NCBI GenBank assembly: GCA_033398695.1 | Contig: CM065811.1 | Coordinates: 113,693,501 to 113,757,500, forward strand | Length of the DNA stretch: 64,000 nucleotides | Direction: 5' to 3' | DNA from: Orobanche coerulescens | Lineage: Eukaryota; Streptophyta; Magnoliopsida; Lamiales; Orobanchaceae | Program-made: the position numbers and the translations under genes | Notes under the pieces: model-generated | What the model saw: only the letters and a program-made list of their open reading frames with translations | Told to the model about the DNA's origin: nothing | The model's database searches: none | Shown: positions 48,576 through 60,640 of the stretch, piece after piece | How the letters are laid out: each line of letters begins with the position of its first letter | Numbering within the stretch: position 1 is the stretch's first letter

Positions 48576-49714
48576 CGTACTTGGAGCTTCCTTCATGATT
48601 GTCTGCTTCAAAACATCAATATCGGGAACACAAAGTTGACTTGACTCCACCATCCCCCGCCTTCAGGGAGTAGCACCAATAACCAATACACCCCTTCCGC
48701 AGGAGTCTCATCGCCTTAAAGGCGTTAATTACAAACTTCTGGTTTCCCCTCTTCCGCCCCGCGAAAGAGTGCTCGGTACCGTCCTCGGCTAATATGGTGA
48801 TAATTCTCGTGCGGTAGTTTATGATGGCACCATGCCGCTCGAGCCAGTCATCCCCGAGAATCAAATCCTCACCCTCAATATTCACAACAATAAGATTAGA
48901 GAGCCAAGCCCTCTCACCAATAACCACAAAACAGTCTCGAATCTCTCGATCACCAACGATCCTATTACCGATAGGAAGTTTAAGGATGAAAGGCTCATAA
49001 GACGACAGGTAGTCGAGACTCAAACGGCACACACAATCCACAGAGATGAATGAATGCGTAGCACCAGAATCAAAAAGCACACTGACAGGATGAGTAAGAA
49101 TATTAATGGTACCTGTAGCCACGGTAGATACTGGATCATCAACCCTCCTCATCTCGTAAACATACAGATGAGCGGAGCCGACACTGGAAGCCCCCCTCTA
49201 GCGGGCTGGCCCCGACCTCTCCCGCAGCTGGCACTCTGCGGAGGCGGTGGAGCAAACGACCCCTGGTTCACACTCGGCTCCTTAGGTGCTAGAAAAGAAG
49301 CCTGGGCACCAAGAGTATGCCCTACGCACTCACAAAAAGAAGACTTGTAGCCCGACTGACCACAAGTATGACAAGTCAATGGCGGACGAGGACACTCCTG
49401 GATCCTATGGCCCAGCTTACCAATGTTATAACATCTTCCATCACGAGTGGAGGCACTGGCGGTACCCCGAAAGCCCCCAGAAAAATAAGCCGACCCGCCC
49501 GCAAGAACATTATCAGACTGAGACTTCTGCTGAACTCCGCCCTTTTGATCCGAAAAGCTCCCGACAGATTTATCTTTCTTACTTTCTCCAATCGCCTCAC
49601 TGGCCGTCAAGGACAAATCATAAGAAAGAGCTCTACTCTGATAGTCCTTTAAAGTGGTGCAGGTGAATCCAGACATGTAATCATGAATCCTTGGTTTCAT
49701 TCGCCTCGAGAAGT
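48576..49714 (-). pseudogene. Gypsy G gag-protease with integrase stub, minus strand
   Basis: Gag (49700-49149, RIHDYMSGFTCTTLKDYQ) carries two zinc knuckles that have each lost a ligand: CYNIGKLGHRIQEC lacks the second Cys and CHTCGQSGYKSSFC lacks the His. A frameshift leads to protease (49152-48616; LFDSGATHSFIS, LILGDDWLERHGA). After GDGGVKST the sequence jumps, in another frame, to an integrase-like LCVPDIDVLKQTIMKEA stretch (about 48640-48580), so RT and RNase H were deleted. Gag is truncated at 49714 by LTR H. It faces element F tail to tail. Confidence 0.82.
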
Positions 49715-50292
49715 TGTAATATCCGCAATTTTGATTTCCGGTAATTTTCTTTTTTTTAGCGGGAATACATTTTGAGCCCTCTCTTGTGACCGTTTCGTCA
49801 TTCTGAGAATGATTAATTCTTCACTTTTTGCCATCCGAGATCGTTTCGGTACCGTTTTGTTGACTTCCGTGCTTCTTAGCGACTTTTCCGCACTCGAGTT
49901 CGATTCTTGTGAATCTCGTTCGAAACTACTGTTTCGAGTTTCCCATAAGTCCGTTTAACTTTATTAGACGTGTTGTGAACTTCGGTTTGGTTATTCGATC
50001 ACGTATCGTGATTTTCAAGCGTTTTGGGCCATTTTGTAATTTACCCAAAGTTGTGGGTATCCTCATTCGTATTTGTTGTCTTGACCCTTTTCATGGTCGC
50101 GTGTAATTAATTGTTGCATGGTATTTCATTTCGGATCGATTTTGCTGTCCGCGAGCATTTCGTCGTGTTCGTTCCGTGCGTTTTTGGGAATCGAGTCGCT
50201 AGGCCACTGCAGTTGGGCGCTGGCCGGACGGTTGCGGGAGGAACCGGCACTGCAGCTGGGTGCTGTCCGGATGGGTGTGGCAGGGACCGGCA

Positions 50293-50568
50293 TAGCGTAC
50301 GCTACTGCAGGGAGACTGCATGCGCTAACCGGAAGGCATAGCGCACGCTATGCGGCATCCAGTGCGCACTACCTGGGCCGGGCAGTGGGGCACCTGAGGT
50401 TCTGGACTCCGGAGGGTTGGCGGGTAGCGCACGCTACGGCCGGTCTCTGCGCGCGCTAACCGGCAGACGTAGCGCACGCTGCTCGGCAGCCAGTGCACGC
50501 TACCTGGCCGGGGGGATCGGTACAGGAGGCTCTGGACTGGACCATGGCCGGCCCGCTAGCGCACGCTA
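50293..50568. repeat. TAGCGYACGCTA palindromes upstream of TATA in LTR H
   Basis: Perfect matches at 50293, 50339, 50425 and 50557, plus variants (gcatgcgctaac, gtgcgcactacc, cgcgcgctaac, tagcgcacgctg, gtgcacgctac). The last perfect motif ends 12 bp before the TATA box, as in LTR1-3. Confidence 0.88.
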
Positions 50569-50580
50569 GGGCGGCCTGCC

Positions 50581-50588
50581 TATATATT
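50581..50588 (+). promoter_or_regulatory. TATA box of LTR H
   Basis: TATATATT in a cctgccTATATATTTG context, placed like the TATA of LTR1-3 relative to the palindromes. Confidence 0.5.
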
Positions 50589-51734
50589 TGACCGAGCAGC
50601 CCTGTTTCAAACCATTTTTCATTTCCCATCTTTCTTTTCCACGGCCAGATATTTTGAGAGCGAGGAGACATGTTGTTGAACAACAAATCCATGAAGTTAT
50701 TGAGTTCATATCATTGATTAATCATCCTATAACATCCTTTGATCCAGCGAATCAAGGTTAGATTTCCTAGAACCCTATCTTTGGGAAATTTTGGGGTTTT
50801 CAGGTTTTTGTCCGATTCGTTCCGTATTGTTAATTAATACATGATGGGTATGATTAATCTTAATATTATTCATGTGTTTAACATCATTTAATCCATTGTT
50901 CTTCGTCGAATCAAGGTATATTTCTTGATTTCCTTCGAGTTAACTTTTTGGGGGATTTGTTCTTGATTTCGTTTTCCATCTGTTTTTTGATAAACCGATT
51001 GTTGTAAAATAATGATTTTAAACATATCCTATGGATTGAACATCCATATTTCGGTTGGGAATTCCGTTTTCGTGTTTTGACGGGACGGATCGTGTTATTG
51101 GCCGTTTTGGGAAAAACCCTTGAACTTTCATCATTTGTTCCTTGAATTCAGCGGCTTTGGGTCATACTTTGGAATTCATTTTCATTGTTATTGTTGTCGT
51201 TCTTAGTTTATTGTTGCGGGTTATCGTTCGGCAGAGTCGGCGGGTTCGTAGTCGGTTCGAGTCTCCTCACTTCAGTCGATTCTCCACGTTGTGATTATTC
51301 GAGGCAAGTATCTTGCCCATACATTTCATGTTTCGTAGGAATTATTGTAAGTAAATGATTTTATGTAAAATCCGGATGTTTAATGAATGTTAAAAAGTAT
51401 CGGTATGTTCTCGATAAATGTTGTCTTTCAACGATAACTCGGATGCTTCGTGAATAAGTGTGTTTTTGGCCTATATGTGTTAACTCCGTTGGTTAAAAGA
51501 CTTATGATCACATTTAGTGAATGTAATAAACCGTAATCATTTACCGAGGATAACGTGTTGTTATGTGTGCTTGTTCGGTGAATATGTGACGGGTGATATT
51601 GGTTGTTACTCCTATGAAAGGATGTTGTGATGCTTAATGTTGCTTGGCTTGATAGTTGATTATTGTATGTGATGTGCCTCCGGGTAGGATAGTTGAATCT
51701 CCGGGATCCATACTTGCTAGTATGGGTCGGGTGT

Positions 51735-52035
51735 GGCTGTAGGGTTATCCACCGGGTATGTCTTGTGGGGACTCCAAGGTTCGGGGCTTGCTAGCCCGAT
51801 GCCGGGGATAACTTGTGTGGTTATCCATCGGGTATGTCTTGCAGAGACTCTGAGGTTCGTGGCTTGTTAGCGCGATCCCGGGATAACTTATGGTTGTGAT
51901 TTGGTTATGAATGTATCTATGCTTGTGGTCACGTGACTGTTGTTACGGTGACATGTGATTTGGTATGGTTTCCTATTGGGTTATTCACTCGGGTATGTTC
52001 TGTGGGAGCATCTGAGGTTCCTGGCTTGTTAGCAC
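51735..52035 (+). repeat. Degenerate tandem repeat in LTR H
   Basis: Units containing ggttatccaccgggtatg and ggcttgctagc recur about every 79 bp near 51743 and 51822, and again near 51977 after an AT-rich break. Confidence 0.65.
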
Positions 52036-52043
52036 GGGACACG

Positions 52044-54920
52044 TGTCACGGCCCCTTATCCCTAAGGATGGCTCAGCCGGGGCGTGACCCGGGGTAGGAA
52101 TTAAGAAGCGGGGAAGAAAGGGGGAAACATACGTTTCATAAGGCATATGGGTGAATTACCATGAATAACCTATCAAGGTATCATGAAGGGGAGTCAGTCC
52201 CGTGGGAACGACTTAGAATCCAAAGTAGAATATACAGTCATAACATTAGCCTTGAAGTTTAGGAAAAGGCTTCATAGCATATTACAATCAACAAGACATA
52301 GAAAGCATAATCATAAAGAGTGTTTGCAGCGAAAAAACATGGTTGGTTACATATATGAAGATATGTAACCAGGGCTTAACATTGATCGTAAACAAAAGAC
52401 TTCCACTCAACACCCTCCGTCACATCCCTTGCTCAACCTGCATATTTAAAAAGATATACATTGCTGAGTATAACGTACTCCGTGAACATATTGCCAAAAC
52501 ATAAAACATACTTTCGTACTTGTCATCATGCATATAAGCAGTAACAGACGGGGGTTTTAGGAAAAAGCCCATGTTTACTAAATCATTTCATTTAATAGCA
52601 TATATCATCAGATTCACCATATCCATAATTTACGCCGGGGAAGGTGGCTACCTCCCGCGAGCGTTACTCCCCGAGATCGGCCACTCCGAAGAGAGCTCAC
52701 AATCCCAAGTACTGTGTATACTAACCCTGGCCAAAAACCTTTGTCTAGCTCAGGATCCGATTATTTCATAGGTTGGCAAGCCAATAGTGATAGGTTCATA
52801 ATAATCCACATAAAAGTTTTTATGCGTCTTAATCATTTGAAATCATAATTTGCTTCTAAAACCTTTCATCAAGATAGAGCAAAGCTCAAATCATTTTTGT
52901 ATAGAAAGCCAACATAATCATTTTCGTATAGAAAGCCCACCTAGACAAGTAATAAATTCAAGCAAAATGATTCTCGGCTCTTCCCTACGCTTCATTCTAC
53001 TGCTCCACCTTTCATCGGAAACAACTAAGTTTAGCGGTCGATCGAGCTTAACGAAGTCTAACGGACAATGGACTCGATCTACATGTTTGGACTTTAGAGT
53101 TTTGCATTCGACTTAAGTTTAATAATAAAAGCTATGATTCTCTTAGAGAACCAAACTGATCACATAACATATAAAGATACTAACAACGGTAACCGATACT
53201 CGATTCCGTTACACATCCCTTCGTTCAAAAAAAAAAATCATCATAAAACACTTAATCATAATCATAAAATAATGTGCATCAAGTTTGTAAATAATAAGCA
53301 TTCTGTTAATGTACATTAATAACTAGATAGTGAATCTTATACCATTGGAAAGCCACTGAAGTCTAGTTTCAAATAAATTTTACAAATCTCAAAAATATGA
53401 AACGTGGAGAAAGTTATAGCCGTTTCCGTGAAGTGTGATGAAACTGCCAACTTCCGACGAAAATGGGAAAAACATCATATTAACCTAGAGCTCGTTTCTA
53501 GCAACGAAAACCCTAAATAGGAGTCGACATACAAACATGCTCCTCGACATTACGAACTCCATTTCATAATCTTTTCTTTTGCAAAATGACTACTTACTCA
53601 TTCTTATTTTTCCAACATTAACATTCAAACATCATTAACATCAAACAACACACTTAACATACACTCATGTTGATAATCAAAGTCTTGATCCTAACATACA
53701 AATGACCTAAACATTACTTTAAAATCCTCAATACATATCATGCTCCTTAACTACATCAAATATTACCTACACATCTTCCAACTTTATAAATCTAACTTCA
53801 TGTTCTTGTTTTCAAATAAATTTTCAAAAGCATTTTATAAAAATCTAACAAAAACATATCATGTACTCCTTTCATACCTCATCACAATTATCAAGTCACT
53901 TTTGAACATACAATAGTATATCAAGAACTAAGCATGATTCTTCCTTACTTTCAAAACACCAAACATTTTATAAAAATCCCATAAATTCAACATAGCATCA
54001 TATCATCATATAGCAGCATATTGTGTAAGAAAATCATAAGAAAAATAACACATTATTAGGTTATGAAACCTTAAAATTTTCGGCCAATATGAAGAAAATC
54101 AAGACATGATTACAACTTGTTCTAAACACATCAAGAACCATAAAATCAACTTAAAAACAACATACAAAACATTATAACATTAAACGTAAACTCTTCATAT
54201 ATTTTCCAAATTTTAAAAAGGTCCAAAACCTATTTTTACTTGGGTATAAATGAAGAGAATGAGGTAACCTACTTGAATATGAACTTGGATTCAAGTTTGG
54301 AACACAAAGTGAGCTTCTAACTTGAGTTTTTAATGAAGAACAATGGTGTTCTTCAATGGTGAGGGGGGTGAAGTAGAGAAGAAGAGGGAAGAAGATGAAG
54401 TGAGGAGGAGAAAGAAAGGGAGGTGATGTCCCTTTATATACTAGGTTAAACCTAGACGTCGTCATAAATCGGTCGAAGAATATTTTACGTTTCCCTCCTC
54501 CACAGATAAAATTACTCGGGTATTAAATGTATGACATATACTTAAATTATCGTGTCGCACTTACAGCTTAAAGTCGGAGAAAAGTTTCGCGATTTACGGA
54601 ACATGAATTATCCGAGAAAATGACTCGACATAAAATATACCCGAAAACTCAAAAAGTAAACTTTTGAAAATGGTACTCGTAACGTAAAAGTAGTGTATAT
54701 AGAAGTCGATGGAATCACGATTCTGTCTATCGAAACATAAAAATCAAATTCGGAAGATAAACACAAGCAGATAACCGAACATCTGGTTTCTGAATTTAAA
54801 ACATGTAAATAGTTCTAAACTTACTCCATTAGTCAGAATTTTATTATTTGTGAATGCAAAACTCTAATGTCTCACTTGAGGTCATAATAATTCATGCATA
54901 TAAAAGACCGGGGCATTACA
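52044..54920 (-). repeat. Element I 3' LTR
   Basis: A 2877-bp LTR from TGTCACGGCCCC to GGGGCATTACA in window orientation; it opens TGTAATGCCCC in element orientation. A minus-strand TATATAAAGG lies near 54431-54440. It retains a ~45-bp piece after 54470 that the 5' LTR has lost. The weak open frames on both strands are not genes. Confidence 0.93.
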
Positions 54921-54932
54921 TCCTACCCCTCT
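54921..54932 (-). other. Element I polypurine tract
   Basis: Minus-strand AGAGGGGTAGGA immediately before the LTR start; it overlaps the pol stop codon at 54931-54933. Confidence 0.85.
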
Positions 54933-57900
54933 AACTAGAAATTTCGTCCTGAAATTTACATACCTTATCAAAAAGTTCTGGGTATTTCTCCCTCATCTTG
55001 CTTTCGAGTTCCCACGTAGCTTCTTCATGACCGTGGTGACTCCATAATACTTTCACCAAAGAAATCGACTTATTCCTCAATTCTTGAACTTTATGGTCTA
55101 AAATAGCTTCAGGCCTCTCTCTACATAACTCGTATCGTGACTAAGAACTATGTCACTCTGATGAATCACATGCTTGGAATCAAATACATACTTTCTCTGC
55201 TGAGAAACGTGGAAAACATTATGAACATTCCCAAGACTAGGTGGCAGAGCCAACCTATAAGCAACTGGGCCGATCCTTTCAAGAATCTCATATGGCCCTA
55301 TAAAACGTGGCCTAAGCTTGCCTTTAACGCCAAACCTGATTATTCCCTTAGAAGGGGAAACCTTGATAAAAACCTTATCCCCCCTTTCGCAATGCAATTC
55401 AGTTCGGCGTGTATCGGCGTATGACTTCTGTCGAGTCTGGGACTCTTATATTCTCTGTCGTATCTTGCGGATAATCTCGATCATCTCGCTGACTGTATCT
55501 GGCCCTAAAATATTCCTCTCACCCACTTCGTCCCAATAAAGTGGTGATCTGCATTTTCTGCCGTATAAGGCCTCATAAGGCACCATACCTATCGTTGCCT
55601 GGTGACTGTTGTTATAAGCAAATTCGATTAATGGAAAAACATGCTCCCAATTTGCATCTTGATCCAACAGTATAGTTCTTAACATGTCTTCTAGTGTTTG
55701 AATCATCCTTTCCGATTATCCATCGGTCTGCAGGTGGAAAGCGGTACTAAAGTTCAGGTGTGTACCCAATTCCTTCTGTAGACTCGTCTAAAATCTAGAG
55801 GTAAATTTTGGATCTCGATCTGACGTGATTGATATCGGCACTCTGTGAAAACGTACAATTTCACGGACATATAACTGTGCCAACTTCTCAGATCCGTAAG
55901 TGATCGGGATAGGCAAAAAGTGAGCTGATTTTGTGAGTCTATTTACTATAACCCATATAGCAGTGTTTCCTCGTTTGGTCCTCGGCAAAATATTCACAAA
56001 ATCCATCGCTATTCCTTCCCACTTCCATTCTGGAATGGTCAATGGCTGTAACTTCCCATAAGGTCGTTGGTGTAGTGCTTTCACTTGCTGACAAGCCAAA
56101 CACCGCTCGACAAAAGAAGCTACATCCCGTTTCATACCGTCCCGCCAGAAACTTCTCTTCAGGTCTTGGTACATCTTGGTACTTCCGGGGTGAACGTTAT
56201 AGGGAGTATCATGAGCCTTACTCGTAATCTCATTCCTTAATTCCTCATCATGCGGGACACATATTCTCTCTTCAAATATAATTACGTTATCAGCCGCTTC
56301 GCGGTAACTTCCTGGGTTATCTGATCTGATTCTCATATGTAGTTTCTCGAATGCTTCATCTCTCCTTTGCGCATTCACTATCCGTCCTCTCAGATCTGGT
56401 GTCGTCACTAACGTCGCGACACGACCCATTATCGTTTCTGGTGGATGAACCACCTCTAAACTCATTCCTTCAAAATCTTGGATTAGATCCCCTTCTAGGG
56501 TAAGTAGGTATCCTAATTACGATTTATACTTACGACTCAAGGCATCTGCTACCACATTAGCCTTTCCGGGGTGGTAGTTAATACCATAATCATAATCCTT
56601 TACCAATTCGAGCCATCTTCTCTGTCTCATATTCAAGTCCTTCTGCTCGAAAAAGTACTTTAAACTCTTGTGATCCATGAAAATTTCACATCTTACCCCA
56701 TAGAGGTGATGTCTCCATATCTTTAATGAGTGCACAACTGCAGCTAGTTCCAAATCATGCGTAGGATAATTCACCTCATGCGGCCTAAGTTGTCTTGATG
56801 CGTAAGCTATCACTTTCCCATCTTGCATCAATACACAACCTAGCCCATTCTTAGAAGCATCTGTGTAAACCACATACTCCTTGTTCGCTTCTGGTACTAC
56901 TAAAATAGGCGCAGTAGTCAATTTTCTCTTGAGTTCCTGAAAACTCTCATCACATTCATCCGTCCATAAATACTTAATTCCTTTCCGCAACAGTTGTGTC
57001 ATTAGTCTAGCAATCTTTAAAAATCCTTCGATAAACCTTCGATAGTACCCAACTAGACCCAAGAAACTCCTAATCTCATTAGGGTTGGTTGGTGACTTCC
57101 AATCACGTACTGCTTCCACTTTAGCTGGGTCCACCTTAATACCATCTGCTGACACAATGTGCCCAAGAAACATTACTTCTTTCAAACAAAATTCGCACTT
57201 ACTGAATTTGGCAAACCGTTTCTCTGTTCTCAGTGTTTTCAACACTATCCTGAGATGTTTTTCATGCTCTTTCTCATTTCTAGAGTAGATGAGAATATCA
57301 ACTATGTACACCAATACAAACTTATCCAAGTACGGGTGGAAAACTCTATTCATAAGATCCATGAATACTGCGGGGGCATTAGTTAATCCAAATGGCATGA
57401 CTATAAACTCATAGTGTCCATATCTTGTTCGGAAAGCTGTCTTGGGTATATCCTCTGGTCGAATCTTCAGCTGATGATACCCAGACCTAAGGTCTATCTT
57501 AGAAAACACAGTTGTTCCCTTGAGTTGGTCAAACAAGTCATCTATCCTTGGCAGAGGATACTTGTTCTTGAGTGTGAGCTTGTTCAGCTCCCTGTAATCT
57601 ATACACATTCTCAGTGTACCATCCTTCTTTTTCACAAAAAGGACAGGTGCTCCCCATGGAGAAAGACTCGGTATAATGAAACCTAAATCCAATAGCTCTT
57701 GAAGTTGGATCTTAAGTTCTTGCAGTTCCTTCAATGCCATACTATAAGGTGCTTTCGACGCTGGGGCTGACCCTGGCTCCAGGTCGATGTTGAAATCCAC
57801 TTGTCGATCTGGTGGTAAACCCGGTAACACTTCTGGGAATACATCCTCGAATTCCCACACAATTGGCATATCTCCTATAGTCTGCTCTTCTCCAGCTTCT

Positions 57901-58583
57901 CCATTAAGGTAAACAAGGAAAGCCTGGCAATCCTTCTTTCTCATCATCTTCTTGTCTTGGAGAGCAGAGATAACGGGTGATCCTCTACCCATTCTTATGT
58001 CGTGAAAGTCTGTGGGCTCCTTTCCCGGTGGTCTGAAGGAAATTTTCCTCTCATAACAAAGAATTGTGGCATAATTCTCAGCTAACCAATCCATTCCTAG
58101 GATTACATCAACATCCCACATCGTCATAACATTCAGATTATTATTTACCACTTTAAGATTCCCGAGTTCTAATTCCAGATTAGAACAAACATGCATGGTA
58201 GTTGAAATTCCTCCTGGTGGTGAAGATACTCTCATGAAATGACTAGCACGTTCCGATATAATACTAAGATTATCCACACATGCTCTAGCAATAAATGAAT
58301 GTGATGCTCCAGTATCAAACAAAACAATTACAGGTAGGTTAAGAAGTTTGCCCATACCTGCCAAGTTACCCTTATCCTTCTCGGGTTGATTCTGATTGAT
58401 GGCATATAATCTAGCATTTTGATTCTGCTGTTTAGGTGGTGGCAGCAGTTGTGGCTGTCCTTTTATTGCCCTCAGTGGCAGGGGTTGACCCTGGTGGTTT
58501 GGTCTCTCTCCCTGCTGCTGCTTAGGACAATTCCTCATAATATGGCCTTTCTGACCACACGTGTAACAATTTCCAGTGCCCAA
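54931..58583 (-). pseudogene. Element I pol: knuckle, protease, RT, RNase H, integrase, chromodomain
   Basis: One long frame from 58583 to 56517 begins at the zinc knuckle ([14 protein letters not shown]). It continues through protease ([10 protein letters not shown], about 58320), RT and RNase H ([10 protein letters not shown], about 56865). The RT active site reads YIVD, not YIDD (Val codon 57300-57302), which abolishes catalysis. After TAA 56517 the same frame gives integrase: zinc site 56230-56060, core with ITSDRDPKF near 55810, then TAG 55788 and TAA 55716 around the GxSERM catalytic Glu, and TAA 55446. A 2-bp GA gain near 55115 shifts the frame into a chromodomain-like tail (WSHHGHEEATWE, about 55040-54965). 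It is a gypsy chromovirus, probably Tekay/Del-like. Confidence 0.92.
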
Positions 58584-59446
58584 CGCTGCTTGTTACACTT
58601 GGGACATACGGGGTTTGCAACTCGCCCCTGATTATTGCCTCCCTGAGCAGGAACCATCTGTCATCCCTGATTGTTGCCTCATTGAGCCTGAGGCTGTCCA
58701 TGAGATATATTTCCCTCCCACGGCTTCCTGTTAGCCTGGCTGTTCCCATTGCCACAATTATTTCATCCTTCCCACTTACGCTTCCCCTTATAATCGTGGG
58801 AATTTGTCTGAGTGGGTGGTGGTGTAACTGTGGGTGCTCGCTTCTCTTCTGGCATTGCTGCCTCAATATCCATAGCTCTATTCAGCGATTCAGTGTAGCT
58901 CAGCCTTCCATGGATAGCTAGGGACATGTCTATCGCATGTCTCAGTCCTGATCTAAATTTTCCTGACATCTTCTCATCCGAATCAAATTGGTCTGTAGCA
59001 TACCTTGATAACTCACAAAACATTCTATCATACTCAGTCACTAACATCCTTCCTTGCTTCAGATTATAGAACTCAGCTTCCTTCTTAACCTTGAAGGTTT
59101 TTGGAACATACTTGTCATACAGTGACTCCTTGAATTCCTCCCAAGAGTAGTTTTCCAGTTGCTCAGCCGTTAGGATCTTCCTGCCCGCTTCCCACAAGAA
59201 GTCTGCAGATCCAGTGAGTTGGAAGAGCACACAAGAAAGACGCTCTTGGTTGGTACACCTTAGGAAGTTAAAAATTCATTCCATAGCTCTAACCTAAAGA
59301 TCAGCATCGCTCGAGTTTCCTGACCCATTGAAAGTAGGGGGATTCTGCTTGAGGAAAAGCTCTTCAATAGCCCGTTGAGGTGGAGGAGAAGGTGGTGTAG
59401 GGGCGCATTCATGCCCTCCTCTCCTTCTTTCTCTTCTGGGTGGCAT
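58584..59446 (-). pseudogene. Element I gag
   Basis: Start chosen at ATG 59446, which gives MPPRRERRRGG, a typical basic start for plant gypsy gag. The capsid core is in the open stretch 59230-58763 (WEEFKESLYDKYVPKTF and LKQGRMLVTEYDRMF). TAG and TGA near 59286 and 59261 interrupt it before the core, and a TGA at 58763 after it. The Q/N-rich spacer to the zinc knuckle has further stops and one frameshift near 58585 before it joins pol. The original product would be particle-forming Gag. Confidence 0.88.
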
Positions 59447-59895
59447 TCTGAGGTGCACATAATCATCATTAGTTCATTCTCATTGGTCCGTAATTATCAT
59501 CATACTAGATCATAGAAAGGAGTTCGGAACTACATAATCATAACACTTCAACACATACTCATAGATAACTCTCGTGGCAAGGTCGAGAAAGAAATCATAA
59601 ATAACAACATCATACTCATGAGAAGAAAAGCCCATGAAGGGTCAAAATATATATCAATATATCATATGCATCATAATAGTACAATTGCCTTCAACGAGGT
59701 CTTACTGACTATCAAAATAAGCTGGTCTAGGCTACCTGCCTACACATATACGAAAATACGGTATGCTCTAACAAATAGCATTGCCGTCCATAACATAAGA
59801 AAGTTCTAGACATCGGAACGACACGTATAAGCAAAAAAAAGTGCCGTTCCGCATACAAAACACAAAATAAATGGCTAGCACCATCCTGAGCTATC
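59447..59895 (-). other. Element I spacer between upstream ORF and gag
   Basis: About 450 bp, AT-rich, with no coding signal on either strand. Confidence 0.5.
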
Positions 59896-60061
59896 TCAAG
59901 TCGCCCTCGACTCGGCGGTCGGGCTGTCCTCTTCGGAGAACTCCTCCGGATCCTCGTCTGGATCTTCTTCTAACTCCTCGTCTAAAGCTGGAGAGACTGC
60001 AACAGGGTCTTCAGTGACTGCGCTTTTTTAGGAGAAATAGATGAGCATCGTATGCGATCGG

Positions 60062-60640
60062 TCATGGATGGAATGGATCGATGATTGGCATAGGTCGGAG
60101 TGGCGGGGATATCCTCTTGAGAATAAAAGGCTCGGTCCTCATGTCCCTGCGGCGAGGTGCTGATGTCCCTGCCTCCATGTCTAACCCATCCTGAGCATGA
60201 GACGGCGCAACAAGAACCATCTGGCTTGGTAAAGGTGTAGCTAGCCTCTCCGGCAAAGATCCCCTAGCATAAGGTCGGTACACGTAATCTCCAGGGGGAG
60301 GTGTACGATGCTGGAGGTACTGAGTGGTGATGCGGATAGCAAAGGCCATGAAATCTCCGGAAGGTACTAAAGTTGGCTCACGCAAAAAGATATAATACCA
60401 TGACACTGCAGCAGCCCACTCCCTCCACTCGATCGGAAGGAGGTCGATAAGACGCTGAATGCCCTCGTAGTCCGAGACACCATGAGGAGCAGCTAAGCGC
60501 CATGTCGTCTCGAGGTCTGCTACGCACTGACCCACGGTGGCACCTATGCCTCGATAGGTGCTGCGGAAAGCCTCCACAAGGTCGCATGGCGTACGCCTTC
60601 TCCTCGTTGACTTACGCGGCGTCGTCTTCATGGTCGCCAT
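60062..60640 (-). CDS. Uncharacterised ORF upstream of gag in element I
   Basis: An intact 192-residue frame in the sense direction of the element, about 720 bp inside the PBS and 615 bp before gag. I recognise no domain. The N-terminus is strongly basic (TPRKSTRRRRTP), which could bind nucleic acid or act as a nuclear signal. The middle holds a Trp-rich segment (LPIEWREWAAAVSWYYIFL). Past its TGA, after a short in-frame stretch and an A-run near 60028, another frame stays open to a TGA at 59896 and encodes a Glu/Asp-rich tail (EELEEDPDEDPEEF). The original protein was therefore probably about 240-250 residues with an acidic C-terminus. It is more GC-rich than the flanking leader. Extra ORFs before gag are known in some plant gypsy lineages such as Ogre; I do not know this one. 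A captured host fragment is possible. Confidence 0.6.
   Translation of the reverse strand: MATMKTTPRKSTRRRRTPCDLVEAFRSTYRGIGATVGQCVADLETTWRLAAPHGVSDYEGIQRLIDLLPIEWREWAAAVSWYYIFLREPTLVPSGDFMAFAIRITTQYLQHRTPPPGDYVYRPYARGSLPERLATPLPSQMVLVAPSHAQDGLDMEAGTSAPRRRDMRTEPFILKRISPPLRPMPIIDPFHP

Larger units (their letters stand above)
49715..52043 (+). repeat. Gypsy LTR H, interrupted by element I
   Basis: It opens TGTAATATCCGC, inserted in the gag of G, and runs to the start of element I. The TATA box (TATATATT) is at 50581-50588, preceded by palindromic TAGCGCACGCTA motifs. The downstream part includes degenerate tandem repeats. Its 3' end must lie beyond element I, outside the window, so solo LTR or full element cannot be decided. 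No open frame is convincing. Confidence 0.75.

Noticed and set aside
48832..49666. Plus-strand frames of 73, 98, 111 and 126 residues
   Set aside because: Antisense to gag and protease of gypsy G; no independent coding signal.
54172..54465. 97-residue minus-strand frame at the promoter side of element I 3' LTR
   Set aside because: Lies in LTR sequence around and downstream of the TATA box; the frame is not kept in the 5' LTR and there is no family resemblance.
60378..60587. 69-residue minus-strand frame overlapping the upstream ORF of element I
   Set aside because: Out-of-frame shadow of the 60062-60640 ORF.
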